Positions 37,988 to 46,245 of a stretch of 64,000 nucleotides of DNA are shown here, piece by piece (position 1 is the first letter of the stretch; every line of letters begins with the position of its first letter). The DNA is from Acidicapsa ligni. Lineage in GTDB: Bacteria > Acidobacteriota > Terriglobia > Terriglobales > Acidobacteriaceae. The position numbers and the translations under genes were made by a program. The notes under the pieces were generated by a model. It made no database searches and was not told where the DNA came from. It was given only the letters and a program-made list of their open reading frames with translations. Location: positions 62,001 to 126,000 of the forward strand of contig NZ_JAGSYG010000008.1 of NCBI RefSeq assembly GCF_025685655.1. Direction: 5' to 3'.

Positions 37988-38027
37988 GCAGCTCAACTTG
38001 CATTTTGCAGAATGCAGGTTGAGCTGC
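37988..38027. terminator. Bidirectional terminator between convergent ADOP modules
   Basis: Arms 37988-38004 and 38011-38027 form a 17-bp stem with a single G-U pair and a 6-base loop (GCAGCTCAAC paired with GTTGAGCTGC at the base). T-rich or A-rich flanks lie on both sides, and it fills the 52-bp gap between the two convergent permease genes. Confidence 0.8.
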
Positions 38028-38030
38028 ATT

Positions 38031-40781
38031 TCAATCGTGTCGCAGGGCGCGGATTGGATCAATCCGAGATGCTCGACGGGCAGGCACGAAGGCTGCCATA
38101 AGCGACACTGATACCAGAATCACTGCGGTGCCGACGACCGTGAGTGGGTCCGCATTTCCAATTCCGTACAGCATCACTTTAGTTAATCGTGTGAGCCCAA
38201 GGGCCGCAATCAATCCAAGGACGGTTCCTGCACTCGTCAACCAAAACGCCTCGCGCAATACGCGAGAAAAGACCTGGTTGGTCCGTGCTCCAAGAGCCAT
38301 ACGCAAGCCGATCTCGCTGGTCCGCGTATTCACCGCATACGCCATCATGCCGTAAATACCGATGCTCGCAAGCACCAGGGCGAGCACGCTGAACCCACCT
38401 GTAAGCTTCGCAAGAGTCCGCTCGTCAGCCAGAGTTGACCTGACCTGATCCTTCATCGTGCTCACATCCGCCATTGACAGATCTCGATCGAGGGATTCGA
38501 TAGCTGGCCGGACTTCTGCCAGAACGCTTGTCGGGTCGGCGACGGTGCGGACTTCGACCATCATACGACCCGGTCCTTTCACTTCTTGCATGTACGGAAT
38601 ATAGAAGATAGGAGGAGTATCGCTGCGCAGATCCGCGTAGCGCGTATCGGCAGCGATACCCACAATCTGAATCGAGCCATCGACGTCTTCGATATCTGTT
38701 TCAAATGTCTTGCCTATAGGACTCTCGCCAGGAAAGAACTTCTGTGCGAGTGCGCGATTCACAATTGCGACCTTAGGGGAGGTCGCGGTGTCACGGCGAT
38801 TGAATAGGCGTCCTTGCAGAATAGGAATGCCAAGCGTCTGGAAGAAATCGACACCGACGCTGTTGGTCTGAACGCGAGAAGGGTCCTTCTCTCGCGCGCG
38901 ACCGAGGACGTGAAAAGTTGCGCCCGAATGTCCATCGCCAATGATCCCTATATTGCTGACGGTTACCGAACGCACTCCGGGTAGAGAGGCAAGCTTTTCC
39001 TCCATTTGTCCAAAGAAAGTCATCGTTCGTTCATCGCTGTAGCGGGCACGCGGAAGACTAATGCGGAAAAGCAGAATGTGATTTGATTCAAAGCCCAATG
39101 GAATGCGATTGAGATTGAGTAGTGTGTGCACGAAAAGCCCTGCGCCTGTCAGCAATATTGCCGACAGCGCAATCTGACCGATTACAAGGCCCTGGTCAAA
39201 CCAGAGTCTGTGCCGACTGGCGGTTGCACCGCCCGAATCGCGGAGTCCTGCGTGCGCAGCAATTCTCGTAGCCTGCCACGCAGGCGCCAGTCCGAAGAGA
39301 ATGCCGGTTCCCAAAGAGATTCCCAGGGTGAACAGGAGCACGCGCCAGTCGAACTGTACTTGCACCAATTCCGGCCCGGATGAATTCATCAACAGCCTTG
39401 GAATAACATTGCGCCCAAGATAGCCGAGCAGTAAACCTGCCGCTCCGCCTAAGCTGGAAAGCAATACGCTCTCGGTTAGTATTTGGCGGACAATGCTTCC
39501 GCGACTCGCGCCAAGCGCCAGCCGCGTGCTTAGCTCACGTTGCCTGCTTGCCGAGCGCGCAAGGAGTAGATTGGCCAGATTCAGGCAAGCCAGCAACAGA
39601 AGAAACCCGGCCAGCGCAAGCAACACATAGGACGGTCGCTCGTATTTTCCTCGCAAATAATCCAACCCGCGGTCGCCCGGCTCCAACTGGAGGTGAAATC
39701 GATCGAGGTCGCCTGTCTGCTTTAGAACCGGCATCGCGCTCTGCCGCAGGCTTGCGTCCAGTTCGCCCTGCGCGCGCTCCTCAGAAACATCCGGCCGCAG
39801 ACGAACGAGGATTTGCACCCACCACGATTGCGGATTATCGAGGAGAGAGACGCTTCCGTTCTGTGCCCTGGGCAAAACGAGCGGCTGCATCGTGAGCGGA
39901 ACGAAGACCTGCATGGAGCTTCCCATCTGCAAGCCGCCAAAATGTCCGTCAGTGACACCTACGATCGTAACGGGAAAGCCATTCAATGAAATTGCTTTTC
40001 CGAGAACCAGAGGCGAGCGCGCAAATCGCTGCGTCCAATATCCATCGCTGATTACTGCTACAGGGCCACTGCCAGGCCCCTGGTCATCAGATGGGGTTAA
40101 TGTCCGGCCCAACTCTGCATTTACGCCGAGAGGCTGAAATGCATTGCCGCTGATCAGCTCTCCGTTGATCATCTCCGCATGTCCATCGATGGTTGCGGTT
40201 ATCGGAATATCTTTGAAGGCAATCAATGCCTGAACAGCATCGGTTCTCTTACGCATTTCTTCGAGCACGGGATAAGAGAATCCGTTACTTGTAAGGCCAC
40301 CGGTTTCGTTCGGTCCGACATCTCCCCACACAGGAGGAACAGGCAGTTCATGACCGCTAACCCAGGTCAGCATTCTTAATTGCTGAGGATTCGCCACTGG
40401 CAGCGTGTCGAACAATACGCGCTTAGCCGCAGTAAAAATCGCTGTGTTTGCACCGATACCAAGGGCCAGCGAAGTAATGGCCACAAATGTGAGTGTCCGA
40501 TTTCTCTGCAATTGGCGCAGGCCAAACTTCAGATCCCGCAATAATGTTGCGAACATCGAGAAGCTGCGTTGCTCATGATGGCGCTCCCTGAGAAGCGTTG
40601 TATTCCCAAACTGCCGCCGCGCCGCTGCTCCAGCCTCGGCAGGCTCCATTCCCTGGAGAATGTAGCGATCAGTCAACATCTGGATGTGCAGTTGGATCTC
40701 ATTATCGAGTTCGAGACCGGTCCGTCGCTGACCCAAAAGACCCAGAAGCCTTGCCGTGAATACGCTAATCCAGACCTTCAT
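38031..40781 (-). CDS. ADOP-type ABC transporter permease (MacB/FtsX), module 3
   Basis: At 916 residues it shows the same two-fold MacB/FtsX design. A prefix (about 15-75; LELDNEIQLHIQMLTDRYIL), first TM at about 100 (LALGIGANTAIFTAAKRVLF), FtsX1 at about 390-520 (LNLANLLLARSASRQRELST, RLALGASRGS) and FtsX2 at about 785-916 are visible, the end being RIDPIRALRHD. Its ATG overlaps the stop of the upstream padR gene by 4 bp. Orphan permease with no partner ATPase; substrate unknown. Confidence 0.92.
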   Translation of the reverse strand: MKVWISVFTARLLGLLGQRRTGLELDNEIQLHIQMLTDRYILQGMEPAEAGAAARRQFGNTTLLRERHHEQRSFSMFATLLRDLKFGLRQLQRNRTLTFVAITSLALGIGANTAIFTAAKRVLFDTLPVANPQQLRMLTWVSGHELPVPPVWGDVGPNETGGLTSNGFSYPVLEEMRKRTDAVQALIAFKDIPITATIDGHAEMINGELISGNAFQPLGVNAELGRTLTPSDDQGPGSGPVAVISDGYWTQRFARSPLVLGKAISLNGFPVTIVGVTDGHFGGLQMGSSMQVFVPLTMQPLVLPRAQNGSVSLLDNPQSWWVQILVRLRPDVSEERAQGELDASLRQSAMPVLKQTGDLDRFHLQLEPGDRGLDYLRGKYERPSYVLLALAGFLLLLACLNLANLLLARSASRQRELSTRLALGASRGSIVRQILTESVLLSSLGGAAGLLLGYLGRNVIPRLLMNSSGPELVQVQFDWRVLLFTLGISLGTGILFGLAPAWQATRIAAHAGLRDSGGATASRHRLWFDQGLVIGQIALSAILLTGAGLFVHTLLNLNRIPLGFESNHILLFRISLPRARYSDERTMTFFGQMEEKLASLPGVRSVTVSNIGIIGDGHSGATFHVLGRAREKDPSRVQTNSVGVDFFQTLGIPILQGRLFNRRDTATSPKVAIVNRALAQKFFPGESPIGKTFETDIEDVDGSIQIVGIAADTRYADLRSDTPPIFYIPYMQEVKGPGRMMVEVRTVADPTSVLAEVRPAIESLDRDLSMADVSTMKDQVRSTLADERTLAKLTGGFSVLALVLASIGIYGMMAYAVNTRTSEIGLRMALGARTNQVFSRVLREAFWLTSAGTVLGLIAALGLTRLTKVMLYGIGNADPLTVVGTAVILVSVSLMAAFVPARRASRIDPIRALRHD

Positions 40782-41125
40782 CGTTGTTGCTCCTGAAGGC
40801 TAAGTACACGAGCGATGACGCCGGAGATCCGCTCCCAGTTCTCCGTCTCGATTGTGAGCTGCTTGAGGCCGGTCTTGGTTATCGAGTAATACCTTGCCTT
40901 GCGGTTGTTCTCCGAGACGCCCCATTTCGCCGCGATCCAACGTTGCTGCTGTAATCGCAACAGCGATGTATACACGGTGCCCTCGTTAAGCGTCAGCACA
41001 TCCTCGCTCACCTGCTCTATGCGTCTGGCGATTCCAAACCCATGTTGTGGCCCCAGAGCGTGAAGCGTCTTGAGAATCATCAAATCAAGAGTGCCTTGCA
41101 GGACTTCCGACTTTTCAGCGGCCAT
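40778..41125 (-). CDS. PadR-family transcriptional regulator
   Basis: The ATG at 41125 is chosen because GGAAG lies 6 bases upstream, the encoded MAAEKSEVLQGTLDLMIL is a standard PadR N-terminus, and any earlier start would read through the dyad at 41141-41174. The 115 residues contain GFGIARRIEQVSEDVLTLNE, GTVYTSLLRLQQQRWI and SENNRKARYYSITKTG. The dyad just upstream is the likely self-operator. It is translationally coupled to the permease of module 3. Confidence 0.92.
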   Translation of the reverse strand: MAAEKSEVLQGTLDLMILKTLHALGPQHGFGIARRIEQVSEDVLTLNEGTVYTSLLRLQQQRWIAAKWGVSENNRKARYYSITKTGLKQLTIETENWERISGVIARVLSLQEQQR

Positions 41126-41140
41126 AGTTTCTTCCTTTGC

Positions 41141-41174
41141 ACATCGCAAAGGTACCACCTGTCCTTTGCGATGT
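41141..41174. promoter_or_regulatory. Perfect 12-bp inverted repeat, probable PadR operator
   Basis: ACATCGCAAAGG (41141-41152) and CCTTTGCGATGT (41163-41174) are perfect complements separated by 10 bases, giving half-site centres 22 bp apart, about two helical turns. The dyad lies 15 bp before the padR start codon, where repressor binding would block transcription initiation or elongation. Confidence 0.72.
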
Positions 41175-41268
41175 CCATAGGAGATTTTTGACGATCTTTC
41201 GGAGGCCCGATCTGGGTTGGCAAGAACAGGCCGACGCACCCATCGACTCAATAAGGCAGCTTTTGCGC

Positions 41269-41291
41269 CACTCACGATAAGTCCGTTTATC
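41269..41291 (+). repeat. GATAAG palindromic repeat, copy B
   Basis: CACTCACGATAAGTC followed by CGTTTATC. It matches copy A in 14 of the first 15 bases, and the second arm is again a TTATC-type complement of the first. Confidence 0.6.
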
Positions 41292-41481
41292 AGGCTCATC
41301 CAGTCGCCGATGCAGCGCGCTTCTGATACTGATTCCCTTTGGCATTCATACCAAGTTATTAAGACCAGGCTATCGACTATCCCTCGGTCTTATAAAATCC
41401 GATCCACGTTTTCCGATGTTATCGCTGTGCGGGTAATTACAAGAACGGAGTAACATCGTCGGCGTTGCCGTAGCGCTACAT

Positions 41482-41516
41482 AGTGAGATGCTCACTGTTC
41501 CAGCAGACCTGGAACA
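41482..41516. promoter_or_regulatory. Two adjacent perfect dyads upstream of the cytochrome gene
   Basis: AGTGAG-3 bases-CTCACT (41482-41496) abuts TGTTCCAG-5 bases-CTGGAACA (41496-41516); both are perfect. The second, with an odd 5-base spacer and 8-bp arms, looks like a dimeric regulator site. They lie about 130 bp before the cytochrome start codon. Confidence 0.45.
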
Positions 41517-41642
41517 AACTTGTAGATCGCGTGGATCGATATCATTGCCCAATTGTTTTATTACTCGACCTCGCATAATTCTACTATTCTTGGCGTACGT
41601 CAAGTCGAGCAGAGAAGACTTTCTTGTCAAGGAGAACAAACG

Positions 41643-42693
41643 ATGCCTGAGTGTATGACGAAATCTATTGCTACGGAGTGGACTGGCAGATGGGGTAGAA
41701 ACAGTCGTGGCGTATCGCCGAAACACAAACTAATACTCAGTGTGACCGGTGCAATTCTAGGAGTTTTGCTCCAGGGTTGCACAGCGGACAAACATCCCTC
41801 ACAGGGAGAATCCAGCCTGGCGAACGCGGCTAAAGACGTTGCGATTCCGCTGGAAGCAGGCAAGATGAAGAACCCGCTGCCTGACACGAGTGAGGTCGTG
41901 AGCCAGGGCCAGGAAGTATTTCTGGGGTCTTGCGCTCAATGCCACGGTGCGGATGCGCGCGGAGACTCTGACCTTGGCCGCAGTATGGCCCCGCCAGCCA
42001 TGGACCTGAGCTCATCCCACGTGCAGCACTGGAGCGACGCGGAACTATTTTGGATCATACAGAACGGAGTTCGCCTTACAGGCATGCCTTCCTGGAAGTC
42101 GAGCATCTCCGATAACGACACGTGGAAGCTTGCACATTTCATCCACAGCCTACCCAGTGCTGCGTCCGTTCCCACGGCAGCTCCATCCAAGACACAGACC
42201 TCTGCCTCAATGCAGGATAAGTACACAATCAAAGTACCCAACGGCATCGCGTTCGCTGAGTTCAGAGGATACGAAGGCTGGCCTGTAATTGCCATTAGTC
42301 ACAACGGAGGCGCACTCGCTGCAATCCTCGGCAACCCCCGTGATGATCAAAGCCTACAAGGCCGGCTACCCCGCTAACGGCAAGCCCTTTCCCGATGGCG
42401 CCATGATGGCAAAGGTGCATTGGAACGCAAAAGTAAATCCCGGTGAACCCGGTGCGCCGACGATACCAGGACCCCAGCACGACGTCGATCTCATGGTGAA
42501 GGACAGCAAGAGGTTTGCCGACAGCGGCGGATGGGGTTACGGCGCGTTCGAGTATAACGCAGCGTCTGATACGTTCACGCCCGCCACCTTCAAGGACAAA
42601 CCGCCACAAGGGAACGATGCGAAGTGCGGATTCGCTTGCCATACAGCAGTGAAGACAAAAGATTACGTCTTCACGGACTACGCACATAGGTGA
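41643..42693 (+). pseudogene. Lipoprotein cytochrome c fused to cytochrome P460-like domain, frameshifted
   Basis: The first frame (41643 to 42377) encodes a lipoprotein signal with lipobox LLQGC and a class-I-type cytochrome c domain with haem motif CAQCH and Met ligand in LTGMPSWK. It then gives the start of a cytochrome P460 domain (IAFAEFRGYEGWPVIAI, AAILGNP). The P460 domain continues in the next frame from the run of five C at 42336-42340: VMIKAYKAGYPANGKPFPDG, DLMVKDSKRFADSGGWGYGA, CGFACHTAVKTKDYVFTDY, ending 42693. Removing one C would join the two into a protein of 349 residues. The C-terminal haem-type motif is spaced CX3CH. This is a recent mutation or a sequencing error. Confidence 0.85.
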
Positions 42694-42777
42694 CGCGATG
42701 TGAGTACGCTTTTCCTGGGTAGGAATGGCAGTGTCTATGCTTCCAAGTCACTAACTTCCAAGTTACTCGCGCTCTTG

Positions 42778-42823
42778 TCGATCGCTTCTTCGTCAGGATT
42801 AGTACTGACGAAGAAGCGATCGA
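42778..42823. terminator. Perfect 18-bp hairpin between convergent genes
   Basis: TCGATCGCTTCTTCGTCA and TGACGAAGAAGCGATCGA are perfect complements with a 10-base loop, lying between the cytochrome gene and the convergent tetR gene. A bidirectional terminator is most likely, though T-runs are short. Confidence 0.68.
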
Positions 42824-42853
42824 GTTAGATATCAGAATATCCGACTCATCCTT

Positions 42854-43486
42854 TTAACGACGGCACCCTAGATATCCAAGAAAGCTCTTTGCGGCTTCCG
42901 TTGTAAATTCTTTGTCCGTCATGCGGGTTAGCTCCTGCCACATAGACACCTGCTCCAGAACACGCGCCTCAGCAACGGTGGCTGTTGTAAGAAGCGCAAA
43001 CATGATTGCTTTACGCGGGTTAGGGTGCTGGATTTGATCGCGATAGACAATCAGTTTTTCCGCGAGACTGTTGAAGTTGCTCGCAACACAATGTAGAGCC
43101 TGCGTCCGAAACTCCTCATCCGAGTCGGATTCCACAAACCTCGTCAGTGCTCGCATCAGTCCAGGTCGCGACCGATACTGCTGCAATGTAACCTGCACGA
43201 TCTGATGGACGAGGCCCTTAAGAGTCTTCTGTCGGAACTTTTCGTTGAGCTCATTCTGGTCAGTGGACCTCTCCAGTGCATCGAGAAGTGCGACGCGATA
43301 TAGAGCATTTCGGTCGCGAAACCTCCGATAGACACTCGCCGGAGCGACACCCGCAGCACTGGCGATGCGTGGAATGGTCGCTCCATCGAGGCCGTGCTTC
43401 TCCAGCGTTGTGAGTGTCGCTGCGATTAGCAGGGCCGATGTCTCGCGACTCCTTTGCTGCTGAGGTGGCAGGAAACCTTTCGTCAT
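42854..43486 (-). CDS. TetR-family transcriptional regulator
   Basis: The 210-residue protein has an N-terminal TetR HTH at about residues 14-62 (ALLIAATLTTLEKHGLDGAT, IASAAGVAPASVYRRFRDRN) and an all-helical ligand-binding C-terminal domain. It is divergent from the S9 peptidase gene with 57 bp between them, and the palindromic site in that gap (43518-43542) is its likely operator, so it should repress the peptidase gene and itself. Ligand unknown. Confidence 0.92.
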   Translation of the reverse strand: MTKGFLPPQQQRSRETSALLIAATLTTLEKHGLDGATIPRIASAAGVAPASVYRRFRDRNALYRVALLDALERSTDQNELNEKFRQKTLKGLVHQIVQVTLQQYRSRPGLMRALTRFVESDSDEEFRTQALHCVASNFNSLAEKLIVYRDQIQHPNPRKAIMFALLTTATVAEARVLEQVSMWQELTRMTDKEFTTEAAKSFLGYLGCRR

Positions 43487-43517
43487 TCGGTAAGAATAGA
43501 GGATAGTTGATCAATAA

Positions 43518-43542
43518 GCGAATGCGATGATACATTCGCATT
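43518..43542. promoter_or_regulatory. Probable TetR operator at the peptidase start codon
   Basis: GCGAATG-8 bases-CATTCGC (43518-43539) is a perfect dyad, overlapped by a second, AATGCGA-8 bases-TCGCATT (43521-43542), shifted by 3 bp. The site ends one base before the ATG of the peptidase gene at 43544. Confidence 0.68.
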
Positions 43543-43543
43543 T

Positions 43544-45397
43544 ATGAAACCCAACGATGGCGCTATACCGTTGATCCCTAGGAGCATCCTCTTTGGGAAT
43601 CCTGAGATTGACAGCGTACGTCTGTCTCCAGACGGCAAAATGCTCGTCTATCTTGCCCCGGTTGAAGGAAAGCTGGGCGTTTGGGTTCGAGCCATCGAAG
43701 AGCCAGATGGCCGTATCGTCGTTCACGATGCAAGTCGGCCCATCGCCTGGGCTCGTTGGCAGGGGGATGGAATCCACATCCTCTACCTGCAAGACCGTGG
43801 CGGAGACGAAAACTATCACCTGCTGCGTGTCGATTTGCTCGGAGGCGAACCCGAAGATCTGACCCCTGGCTACGCAATCCGCGCACAGCCTTTGGCTATC
43901 GATTTTCGTTTCCCGTACGAGTGCCTGGTAGCGATGAACGCACGCACACCAAGCCTCATGGACGTGCACCGGATCCATTTCTCGACAGGCACCCATGTGT
44001 TGGACACAGAAAATTCGGGCGATGTGCTCACCTGGCTCGCAGACAATCAGCACATCGTACGCGCAGCTGTCGCACAAAGGCCGGATGGAGGTCACGCCAT
44101 CCGCGTGCGCGACACGACGGACGCCCCCTGGAGAACTCTGGACGAGCTTCCGTTTGCAGACGGCCTGCCTTGCCTCATTGGATTCTCGCCCGGCAATGAC
44201 GCTCTTTACGCCATTACTGCGAAGTCGGCTAACACCAACCGTCTCGTGCAGTATGAACTCGCCAGTGGCTCCTGCACGACGCTCTTCGAGCACGCGGAGT
44301 TCGATGTCGAAAAAGTGTACATTGACCCGAGCTCACGGGAGGTCGGAGCTGTCGCAACCCTACAGAACAAACTCGTCTGGACGGCTCTTTCTCCCTCGTC
44401 GAAACGTGCGCTGAAGAGCTTCGAGAAGCTTGATGCAGGCGAGCTGTCTCTTATCACCGGCGCAGCAAACGGAGATGCCCTGCTATTCCAATGCCAGAGC
44501 GACATACAGCCGGATCAGTTCTACCTCTACGAGCCGGCAAAAGTGCGTGAGTCTTTGCTCTTCCAGAGTCGGCCAGCGCTGCGCTGCTACACCTTTGCAC
44601 CGATGAAGCCCATCAACTTCTTCGCAAGGGATGCATTGGCGATCAATGGATACCTGACGCTGCCACCTGGGCCGGAGCAAACGATGCTCCCAACCGTGCT
44701 CTATGTGCACGGCGGGCCCTGGCATCGTGATCGCTGGGGCTTCGATCCAGTGGTTCAATGGCTTGCCAACAGGGGCTACGCCGTTCTGCAGGTGAACTTC
44801 CGCGGTTCGACCGGTTACGGAAAAGCCTTTCTGAACGCGGGTAATCGCGAGTGGGCCGGAGCAATGCGCACCGACTTGTTAGATGCTCGCGACTGGGCTA
44901 TCACAGAGGGATTCTCCGACCCCGAACGTTTTGCCATCTTCGGCGCAAGCTATGGCGGCTATGCCGTCCTCACGGGGCTGGCCTGGGCGCCGGACGCGTT
45001 CCGCTGTGGCATCGACGTCGTTGGGCCATCCGATCTCACCACATTTATGGCGGCGATCCCCGCATACTGGGAGCCCATGCGCAGGATGTTTGAGGAGCGG
45101 GTCGGCAGTGGGGATGAGTTTCTCAAAGCGCAGTCGCCACTGTACCGGGCATCTTCCATCCGCGCGCCACTGCTGATCGTTCAAGGAGCAAACGACCCCA
45201 GGGTGAACAAGCGTGAAAGCGATCAGATCGTCGCAGCCCTGCGAAAAAACGGCACGGAAATCGAATATCTCGTCTTTGACAATGAAGGACACGGCCTCGC
45301 CGACGCAGAGAACCTGCAACACTTCGCCGAGATCGCGGAAGTATTCCTGGCTCGCCATCTTGGCGGCCGAGCCGAACCGATTGGCACCTACAGCTGA
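43544..45397 (+). CDS. S9-family prolyl-oligopeptidase/acylaminoacyl-peptidase-like serine peptidase
   Basis: The 617-residue protein has an N-terminal beta-propeller (about 20-370; VRLSPDGKMLVYLAPVEG is a typical blade) and a C-terminal alpha/beta-hydrolase domain. The domain carries an oxyanion-region YVHGGPW, nucleophile Ser469 in GASYGG, the Asp in GANDPRVNK and the His in NEGHGLAD. No signal peptide, so probably cytoplasmic. S9 enzymes cut short peptides after Pro or release acylated residues. No ribosome-binding site precedes the ATG; an operator occupies that position, so the mRNA may be leaderless. Confidence 0.93.
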   Translation: MKPNDGAIPLIPRSILFGNPEIDSVRLSPDGKMLVYLAPVEGKLGVWVRAIEEPDGRIVVHDASRPIAWARWQGDGIHILYLQDRGGDENYHLLRVDLLGGEPEDLTPGYAIRAQPLAIDFRFPYECLVAMNARTPSLMDVHRIHFSTGTHVLDTENSGDVLTWLADNQHIVRAAVAQRPDGGHAIRVRDTTDAPWRTLDELPFADGLPCLIGFSPGNDALYAITAKSANTNRLVQYELASGSCTTLFEHAEFDVEKVYIDPSSREVGAVATLQNKLVWTALSPSSKRALKSFEKLDAGELSLITGAANGDALLFQCQSDIQPDQFYLYEPAKVRESLLFQSRPALRCYTFAPMKPINFFARDALAINGYLTLPPGPEQTMLPTVLYVHGGPWHRDRWGFDPVVQWLANRGYAVLQVNFRGSTGYGKAFLNAGNREWAGAMRTDLLDARDWAITEGFSDPERFAIFGASYGGYAVLTGLAWAPDAFRCGIDVVGPSDLTTFMAAIPAYWEPMRRMFEERVGSGDEFLKAQSPLYRASSIRAPLLIVQGANDPRVNKRESDQIVAALRKNGTEIEYLVFDNEGHGLADAENLQHFAEIAEVFLARHLGGRAEPIGTYS

Positions 45398-45428
45398 TTC
45401 ACAAATGTACGTTGAATACTGCTAAGCA

Positions 45429-45476
45429 GACTTATCGTCAGTGAACCCAACTGATGAAAAGAGCGTTTATCATTAC
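45429..45476 (-). repeat. GATAAG palindromic repeat, copy C
   Basis: Read on the minus strand the element contains CACTGACGATAAGTC (45443-45429), matching copies A and B, and further out AATGATAAACGCTC, similar to the second arm of copy A. It lies between the peptidase and the convergent tetR gene. Confidence 0.55.
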
Positions 45477-45526
45477 CGATCTACTATTTCTTCGCCATAG
45501 TCAAGGACAGTGACTGGTCGATACGA

Positions 45527-46087
45527 TTACTCGGCCGTCAGCAAGTCAGGCAGGAGCTTCATGGTGCGTTCAAAGGTCGAGTTGTCGCCGAGAACTCGGG
45601 CGAGGACCAATGAGCCTTCAATGCGGATGATCGTTTCTTCCGCCCTGGCTTTGGCGGCAGACGGAGAAAATCCACACTCTCGAGCGATGCCAGCGAATGC
45701 CTTAATCCAGGCCTGCATTGCGCCCTTGAGTCCGGCCCGGAGGGCATCCGAGCCGCCAGGTAGCGACAGGACATCGGTGACGCAGGACTTTTTTCCGCCC
45801 GCGTAGAAGGTTCGCAGATTGTCGGCCACGGCGGCGACCCGCTTCCGCGGCGGTGTGTCGTCGGTAAGTGGGTCGAAGACATTGGCCTGAAACCAGGCGA
45901 CGACTCCCTGTGCCACGGCGAGAGCGATCTCATCTTTTCCGCCGGGATAGCGATAGTACAGGCTTGCCTTTTCGAGGCCAGTGGCTTCAGCGAGGCGTTG
46001 CAGGCTAACGCCGTCAAAGCCATAGGTCCGGAACAGGTCCAAAGCCCTGTTGTAAAAGTCTTCGTTGCTGACGATGCGGTGCGCCAT
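45527..46087 (-). CDS. TetR-family transcriptional regulator
   Basis: The 186-residue product has the TetR HTH at about 8-52 (ALDLFRTYGFDGVSLQRLAE, ATGLEKASLYYRYPGGKDEI) and a helical regulatory domain with a Cys at KKSCVTDVLSLP. It is divergent from an AhpD-like gene. Two copies of a TetR-type site lie between the two genes, so this regulator probably represses both its own gene and the AhpD-like gene. A redox or electrophile ligand would fit the partner gene, but that is inference. Confidence 0.92.
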   Translation of the reverse strand: MAHRIVSNEDFYNRALDLFRTYGFDGVSLQRLAEATGLEKASLYYRYPGGKDEIALAVAQGVVAWFQANVFDPLTDDTPPRKRVAAVADNLRTFYAGGKKSCVTDVLSLPGGSDALRAGLKGAMQAWIKAFAGIARECGFSPSAAKARAEETIIRIEGSLVLARVLGDNSTFERTMKLLPDLLTAE

Positions 46088-46111
46088 GTGAATGCCCCCC
46101 CGAATAGATTC

Positions 46112-46126
46112 CCGATCGTTCGGTAA
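46112..46126 (-). promoter_or_regulatory. TetR operator, proximal to tetR
   Basis: Read on the minus strand this is TTACCGAACGATCGG, one base different from the copy at 46174-46188. The core CCGA-4 bases-TCGG is itself palindromic. It is 25 bp from the tetR start codon. Confidence 0.7.
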
Positions 46127-46173
46127 TGATTCATCCAGATTTTTACAAGATTGTTTTCAGAATCCATGAATAG

Positions 46174-46188
46174 TTACCGAACGGTCGG
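46174..46188 (+). promoter_or_regulatory. TetR operator, proximal to the AhpD-like gene
   Basis: TTACCGAACGGTCGG, extended to the palindrome ACCGA-4 bases-TCGGT, which is the classical form of TetR-family sites. It lies 57 bp upstream of the AhpD-like start. Confidence 0.75.
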
Positions 46189-46245
46189 TATCAAAAAGCA
46201 GTAGCAAACAATTCCGGCCTTCAATGGCCACCCAGGAGAACTACC

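Larger units (their letters stand above)
41175..41642. other. Intergenic region between PadR module 3 and the cytochrome gene
   Basis: It contains GATAAG repeat copy B (41269-41291), a long-spaced dyad TAAGACC/GGTCTTA (41360-41392), and the pair of compact dyads at 41482-41516 described separately. AAGGAG at its right edge serves the cytochrome gene. No coding sequence is supported. Confidence 0.45.

Noticed and set aside
41643..42693. Programmed ribosomal frameshift in the cytochrome gene
   Set aside because: A C-run alone, without a slippery heptamer, stem-loop or a functional reason for two products, is better explained by mutation or sequencing error.
43511..44293. A 260-codon open frame antisense to the S9 peptidase gene
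   Set aside because: Covers the peptidase propeller region and the divergent operator; no family features.
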